The notes under the pieces were generated by a model that saw only the letters and a program-made list of their open reading frames with translations, was not told the origin of the DNA and did not search any database. Source: Ruminococcaceae bacterium UBA1244 (GTDB lineage: Bacteria; Bacillota; Clostridia; Oscillospirales; Acutalibacteraceae). Taken from it: a stretch of DNA of 10,954 nt. This document shows positions 7,598-10,954 of this stretch, piece by piece. Position 1 is the first letter of the stretch, and each line of letters begins with the position of its first letter. The position numbers were made by a program, and so were the translations under genes. Location: assembly GCA_002308635.1 (NCBI GenBank), contig DBWG01000139.1:1302-12255 (forward strand). Direction: 5' to 3'.

Positions 7598-8122
7598 TTA
7601 AAAACTCCGTTCCTTTATCATTTTTGGTGGTGTTATTTTTTCGCTTTTTCTGAGTATGCAGTTTCTTACCCTTTGCAGTCTCAGACGGTTGTACCGCTGT
7701 ATGAATATAAACGGGAGGTTTGCAGCGGTAACTAAAAGTGAGAATACCGCAGCGGCAGGGATATCGTTTACCGCAAACAGGAATATTATCAGCATACAGT
7801 TCATCGTGTGATCCCATTCGCCCCGGCAGGTCTCGATTATGAACCTGTCAAGGTATTCAAGCGAAACACTGTCAAGATGCTCCTTTGAAAAACCGTTTTT
7901 GCCGATGTGCTGAGGAAGGCGGTCTTTCCACCTGTTTATTTTCAGAAAGGCGGAATAGAACCTTCCGTCCCTTTCCCACTTATGCGGTTTATAAAGCCTG
8001 CGTTCCGGTGAAAAAAAGCCGGTGCTGAGTTTTATGCAAAGAAAAAATACAATAATGTGCCATACAGCACATAGGAGGAGGTTTACTGACAGTATACAGA
8101 GTATATGCTGCTCCCTCAGCAT
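7598..8122 (-). CDS. CrtO-like (glycosyl-4,4'-diaponeurosporenoate acyltransferase family) membrane protein
   Basis: 174 residues with a strong GGGAGG site 7 nt before the ATG (complement of 8130-8135). Hydrophobic segments lie at about 7-31 and 108-141. Between and after them are the blocks KWERDGRFY (48-56), INRWKDRLP (62-70), GFSKEHL (77-83), FIIETCRGEWDH (94-105) and NLPFIFIQRYNRLRL (135-149). These match the pattern I know from the CrtO family, which in Staphylococcus transfers an acyl chain to the sugar of staphyloxanthin. No carotenoid gene is present here, and clostridial members are common without such a pathway, so the substrate is open; a glycolipid or other membrane sugar would fit, by inference only. 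It is the first gene of a two-gene transcript with rsmE. No convincing promoter was found in the 170-bp divergent gap. Confidence 0.75.
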   Translation of the reverse strand: MLREQHILCILSVNLLLCAVWHIIVFFLCIKLSTGFFSPERRLYKPHKWERDGRFYSAFLKINRWKDRLPQHIGKNGFSKEHLDSVSLEYLDRFIIETCRGEWDHTMNCMLIIFLFAVNDIPAAAVFSLLVTAANLPFIFIQRYNRLRLQRVRNCILRKSEKITPPKMIKERSF

Positions 8123-8237
8123 AAAGGTGCCTCCCTTCGTTACATGATAAACTTTTTTGACCGCAAGTTTGTTAATAAAATATGAACAATTTGGTTTTTG
8201 GGGAATAGTATTTGTAGGATGCAGCAGCTTTTTACGG

Positions 8238-8266
8238 TTGAGAAAAAACGATGATTATGTTAAAAT
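8238..8266 (+). promoter_or_regulatory. Promoter of the CinA/PncC gene (extended -10)
   Basis: TTGAGA at 8238-8243, a 17-nt spacer and TAAAAT at 8261-8266, with TG one base before the -10. Initiation near 8273 would leave a very short leader before the AAGGAGG at 8281-8287 and the ATG at 8296. The 12 bases TTATGTTAAAAT at the -10 recur exactly at the malQ promoter. Confidence 0.7.
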
Positions 8267-8295
8267 AGAATTATTCTTGAAAGGAGGAAAAAGGT

Positions 8296-8799
8296 ATGTC
8301 GGACAAAGCAGACTGTCTCAGACCGGAAACCGAGCTTGTTGAGCTGCTGAAAGAAAAAAATATGTTTGCTGCTTCGGCGGAGAGTCTTACGGGGGGACTT
8401 GTCGCCGCAAGGATAACAAGCGTTCCGGGCGCATCGGCTGTTTTTGAGTGCGGAATATGTTCCTATTCAAACAGGATAAAGCACGAGGTCTTAGGAGTAA
8501 GCAAAGAAACACTGGAGCAGTATTCCGAATACAGCCTTGAATGTGCAAAGGAAATGGCGCTGGGAGCAAAAAGAATTTCCGGCGCTGATATCGCAGTGAG
8601 CACTACCGGCATTGCAGGCCCCTCAGGCGGCTCGGAAGAAAAGCCTGTTGGAACAGTATATGTCGGTATAGCCGTGAAAAATTACACAAAAGCGTATGAG
8701 ATACATTTCGGCAGCGAAAAAAGCCGTAATGAGATACGCTCGCTCACTGTTGACGTTGCTGTTGAAAAATTGCTTGAGATCCTGAAAAACACCGAATAA
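8296..8799 (+). CDS. pncC: CinA C-terminal family protein, probable nicotinamide-nucleotide amidohydrolase (PncC type)
   Basis: 167 residues, the size of stand-alone CinA C-terminal (PncC) proteins; the N-terminal molybdopterin-binding-like half of full CinA is absent. PncC deamidates nicotinamide mononucleotide to nicotinic acid mononucleotide, recycling the product of the bacterial DNA ligase reaction into NAD. Seen: ASAESLTGG (27-34) with Ser30 as expected nucleophile, VPGASAVFECGICSYSN (43-59), KHEVLGV (62-68) and the glycine-rich TGIAGPSGGSEEKPVGTVY (104-122). A consensus AAGGAGG lies 8 nt before the ATG, and a good promoter sits directly upstream, so it is probably monocistronic. Amidase activity is inferred from family; many homologues are labelled only as competence-damage-inducible protein A. 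Confidence 0.93.
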   Translation: MSDKADCLRPETELVELLKEKNMFAASAESLTGGLVAARITSVPGASAVFECGICSYSNRIKHEVLGVSKETLEQYSEYSLECAKEMALGAKRISGADIAVSTTGIAGPSGGSEEKPVGTVYVGIAVKNYTKAYEIHFGSEKSRNEIRSLTVDVAVEKLLEILKNTE

Positions 8800-8837
8800 C
8801 AAGGGAAATGCCAAAAAAAGCTTCATCTTTGTTTCCG

Positions 8838-8851
8838 CTGTGATCACACAG
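8838..8851. repeat. Small inverted repeat upstream of the malQ promoter
   Basis: CTGTG at 8838-8842 and CACAG at 8847-8851 around ATCA; the inner TGTGATCACA is a perfect palindrome. It lies about 67 bp before the malQ -35 element, 39 bp after the pncC stop. It might be a regulator site, but a short palindrome of this length can occur by chance. Confidence 0.3.
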
Positions 8852-8917
8852 GATACGTAAAAACGGGTGTATTTAAAAATTTTTAATAGTTATTTTGTAA
8901 AATCCTGTGCAAAACTA

Positions 8918-8946
8918 TTGATTATGTAAAAGTTTTATGTTAAAAT
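8918..8946 (+). promoter_or_regulatory. Promoter of malQ-glgP (extended -10)
   Basis: TTGATT at 8918-8923, a 17-nt spacer and TAAAAT at 8941-8946, again with TG one base before the -10. Initiation near 8953 gives a leader of about 75 nt. The sequence around it is AT-rich, unlike the coding regions on either side. Confidence 0.72.
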
Positions 8947-8975
8947 GTGTGATGAGTAATAATGCTTTATAGCGT

Positions 8976-8992
8976 CTGCAATGATATTGCAG
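8976..8992 (+). other. Small stem-loop in the malQ leader
   Basis: CTGCAAT (8976-8982) pairs perfectly with ATTGCAG (8986-8992) around a 3-nt loop, 36 nt before the start codon and within the predicted leader. There is no U-run behind it, so it is not a terminator. It could stabilise the 5' end of the mRNA; no known riboswitch pattern is recognised. Confidence 0.4.
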
Positions 8993-9028
8993 GGAATTAA
9001 TATTTTTCGGAATGGAGATGATTCATCA

Positions 9029-10954
9029 ATGGCAAGAAGTGCGGGCATTCTTATGCCCATCACATCCCTCCCGTCACCCTATGGCATCGGTACTATGGGA
9101 AAGGCAGCGTATGACTTCGTTGACTTTTTGAAGGCTTCGGGTCAGCAGTACTGGCAGCTTTTGCCTGTAGGTCCTACCAGCTATGGTGATTCGCCCTATC
9201 AGTCATTCTCGACTTATGCGGGCAACCCCTATCTGATCGACCTCGATATGCTCTGCGAAGAGGAGCTTCTCTCAAAGGAAGACCTCCGCAAGATCGACTG
9301 GGGCGACAACGATCAGTATGTGGACTACGAAAAGGTTTATAACGAGCGCTTCAAGGTCCTCAGACAGGCTTATGAAAACTTCAAATCGAAGGATCAGCAG
9401 CCTTATTGGGACTTTATGCGTGATGAAGACCGCTGGCTCACCGACTACGCTCTCTATATGGCCGTCAAAAAGCTCTTTGACGACAAGGCATGGCCGGATT
9501 GGCCCGATCACCTGATCAAATACAGAAACCCCGATACCATCAGACATTACCTCAACTATCTCTATGAGGATGTAATGTTCTGGAAATTCGTTCAGTTCCT
9601 CTTCTACAAACAGTGGAGAGAACTCAAACAGTATGCAAACGACAACGGCGTAAAGCTCTTTGGCGATATGCCGATATACGTTGCAATGGACAGCGCAGAT
9701 ACATGGGCAAATCCCGATGTGTTCTGGCTGGACGATGAAAGAAAACCCGTCTGCGTTGCAGGATGTCCGCCAGATTATTTCTCCGAGACAGGTCAGCTCT
9801 GGGGCAACCCGCTCTATGACTGGATCTATCTTGAGGAGACCGGTTTTGACTGGTGGATAAGACGAGTTGAAGGCGCTGCAAGAATGTTCGATATCACAAG
9901 AATCGACCACTTCAGAGCTTTCGATCAGTTCTATGCAATTCCTTACGGCGCAGAGACCGCTATCGACGGCGAGTGGATCGACGGTCCTAACATGAGATTC
10001 TTCAACAAGATGAAGGAGCGTCTCGGCAATGTGCCGATCATCGCAGAGGATCTCGGCCACATGACTCCCGGCGTTAAAAAGCTCCTCAAGGATTCCGGCT
10101 ATCCCGGCATGAAGATCCTTGAATTTGCTTTTGATTCCCGTGAGGACAGCGACTATCTGCCTCATAACTATACTTCAAACAGTGTCTGCTACACAGGTAC
10201 TCACGATAACGATACTATCATGGGATGGCTCAGCACCGCAAAGAAAAGAGATGTTGAATTTGCCAAGGAGTATTGCGGCCTGAATAAGACGGAAGGCTAT
10301 AACTGGGGATTCATTCGCACGGCTTATGCCAGCGTAAGTGATTATGCTATCGTTCAGATGCAGGATATCCTTGCTCTCGGCAGCGAAGCAAGAATGAACG
10401 AGCCTTCAACTCTCGGCGGCAACTGGACCTGGAGAATGAAAGAGGGAGCGGCTACTCCCAAGATCGCAAAAAGACTGTATAGCTTGTCAAAAATTTACAG
10501 AAGGCTGGAGGATGACAAAAAGATGAAGAAAAATGCCATTATCGACAATCTCGTGCTTACAGCAAAGAACGAGTATTGTAAGGAGCTGAACGAGCTTTCG
10601 CCCGCAGAGCTTCACGAGGCACTCGGAAAGGCCATGATGGGCGCTATCTCCGAGAAATGGGCTGACAGCAAGAGAAACCATGCGGAACACCGCCGTGCTT
10701 ATTATCTCTCGGCAGAGTTCCTTATGGGTCGTATGATGTACAACAACCTTTATGCAATGGGTGTTCTCGATCATACAAAGAAACTTCTTGAGGCTAAGGG
10801 CATTGATATCAACGTATTTGAAGAAATCGACGACGCAGCTCTCGGAAACGGCGGCCTCGGAAGACTCGCTGCCTGTTTCCTCGATTCTGCCGCTACACAT
10901 GACGTTCCCCTTGACGGCTATGGCATCCGCTATAAGTACGGCCTGTTCAAGCAG
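9029..10954 (+). CDS. malQ-glgP: 4-alpha-glucanotransferase (GH77) fused in frame to glycogen/maltodextrin phosphorylase (GT35), 3' end cut by window
   Basis: One frame is open for 642 codons from the ATG at 9029 (GGAG at 9014-9017) to the last base. Residues 1-493 are a full-length MalQ, which moves maltosyl units between alpha-1,4-glucans: start ARSAGILMPITSLPSPYGIG, QYWQLLPVGPTSYGDSPYQS, nucleophile in RIDHFR (D293), acid/base in IAEDLG (E340), THDND (391-395), and the family's usual end GGNWTWRMKEG. After a linker of about five residues the glycogen phosphorylase N-terminus begins (about 499): YYLSAEFLMGR (558-568) and LGNGGLGRLAACF (605-617), then GYGIRYKYGLF. The PLP-binding C-terminal part lies outside. 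GlgP releases glucose-1-phosphate from chain ends; MalQ rebuilds chains too short for it, so the fusion couples consecutive steps. By family lengths the whole protein should be near 1250-1300 residues. The two genes are normally separate (E. coli malPQ). Cytoplasmic. Confidence 0.93.
   Translation, partial: MARSAGILMPITSLPSPYGIGTMGKAAYDFVDFLKASGQQYWQLLPVGPTSYGDSPYQSFSTYAGNPYLIDLDMLCEEELLSKEDLRKIDWGDNDQYVDYEKVYNERFKVLRQAYENFKSKDQQPYWDFMRDEDRWLTDYALYMAVKKLFDDKAWPDWPDHLIKYRNPDTIRHYLNYLYEDVMFWKFVQFLFYKQWRELKQYANDNGVKLFGDMPIYVAMDSADTWANPDVFWLDDERKPVCVAGCPPDYFSETGQLWGNPLYDWIYLEETGFDWWIRRVEGAARMFDITRIDHFRAFDQFYAIPYGAETAIDGEWIDGPNMRFFNKMKERLGNVPIIAEDLGHMTPGVKKLLKDSGYPGMKILEFAFDSREDSDYLPHNYTSNSVCYTGTHDNDTIMGWLSTAKKRDVEFAKEYCGLNKTEGYNWGFIRTAYASVSDYAIVQMQDILALGSEARMNEPSTLGGNWTWRMKEGAATPKIAKRLYSLSKIYRRLEDDKKMKKNAIIDNLVLTAKNEYCKELNELSPAELHEALGKAMMGAISEKWADSKRNHAEHRRAYYLSAEFLMGRMMYNNLYAMGVLDHTKKLLEAKGIDINVFEEIDDAALGNGGLGRLAACFLDSAATHDVPLDGYGIRYKYGLFKQ
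10507..10525 (+). promoter_or_regulatory. Internal ribosome site and in-frame ATG at the MalQ/GlgP junction
   Basis: GGAGG at 10507-10511 is followed after 11 nt by ATG at 10523-10525, in frame with both halves (residue 499 of the long protein). The downstream sequence MKKNAIIDNL looks like a natural start of a free glycogen phosphorylase. The site therefore either still starts a separate GlgP or is a relic of the separate gene. Confidence 0.55.

Noticed and set aside
8157..8342. A 61-codon plus-strand open frame over the pncC promoter
   Set aside because: It covers the promoter and overlaps the start of pncC in another frame, with no ribosome site and no coding features.
8800..8835. Terminator after pncC
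   Set aside because: Only a broken pairing (GGAAA with TTTCC, AAAG with CTTT) is possible, GC-poor and without a U-run.
8839..8848. CRP-like site TGTGATCACA
   Set aside because: The half-sites TGTGA and TCACA are directly joined, without the 6-bp spacer a CRP site needs; kept only as a low-confidence inverted repeat.
9272..10165. A 297-codon open frame on the minus strand
   Set aside because: It lies entirely antisense to the well-supported MalQ domain, has no ribosome site and no recognisable motifs; it is an effect of codon bias.

Overview
The window looks like chromosomal DNA of a low-to-mid GC Gram-positive gut or rumen Clostridia, most probably a Ruminococcus-type Oscillospiraceae. The reasons are AGGAGG-type ribosome sites, TTGnnn-17-TAnnnT promoters with extended -10 elements, a Gram-positive-style transporter with substrate-binding domains fused to the permease, and the mix of housekeeping genes. 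Nothing suggests phage, transposon, CRISPR or recent transfer.

Layout. (1) 1-1071 (+): 3' part of rarA, an AAA+ ATPase acting at stalled replication forks, cut by the window edge. (2) 1096-6872 (+): a promoter followed by a probable four-gene operon. It holds a giant amino-acid ABC permease carrying three sets of substrate-binding half-domains, its GlnQ-like ATPase (14-bp overlap), a DusB tRNA-dihydrouridine synthase and a membrane-anchored protein of unassigned function. A 16-bp perfect hairpin at 6833-6872 ends it. (3) 6874-8122 (-): two convergent, translationally coupled genes, a CrtO-like membrane acyltransferase followed by rsmE (16S rRNA m3U methyltransferase). (4) 8238-8799 (+): a promoter and a stand-alone CinA/PncC-type NMN amidohydrolase. 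(5) 8918-10954 (+): a promoter, a leader with a small hairpin, and one uninterrupted reading frame that is a complete 4-alpha-glucanotransferase (MalQ, GH77) running directly into the N-terminus of glycogen phosphorylase (GlgP, GT35) and leaving the window still open.

Two items stand out. The MalQ-GlgP reading frame joins the two classical maltodextrin/glycogen-degrading enzymes into one polypeptide, yet the junction still carries a GGAGG and an in-frame ATG exactly where a free GlgP would start, so both a fusion and a separate phosphorylase could be made. The ABC permease carries its binding-protein halves in the order C-half, N-half, C-half, N-half, C-half, N-half: two ordinary binding domains flanked by two complementary orphan halves, on a tether of eleven acidic pentapeptide repeats. 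Both are read directly from the sequence; their functional meaning is inference. The remaining genes are ordinary housekeeping functions with no evident pathway link to each other.
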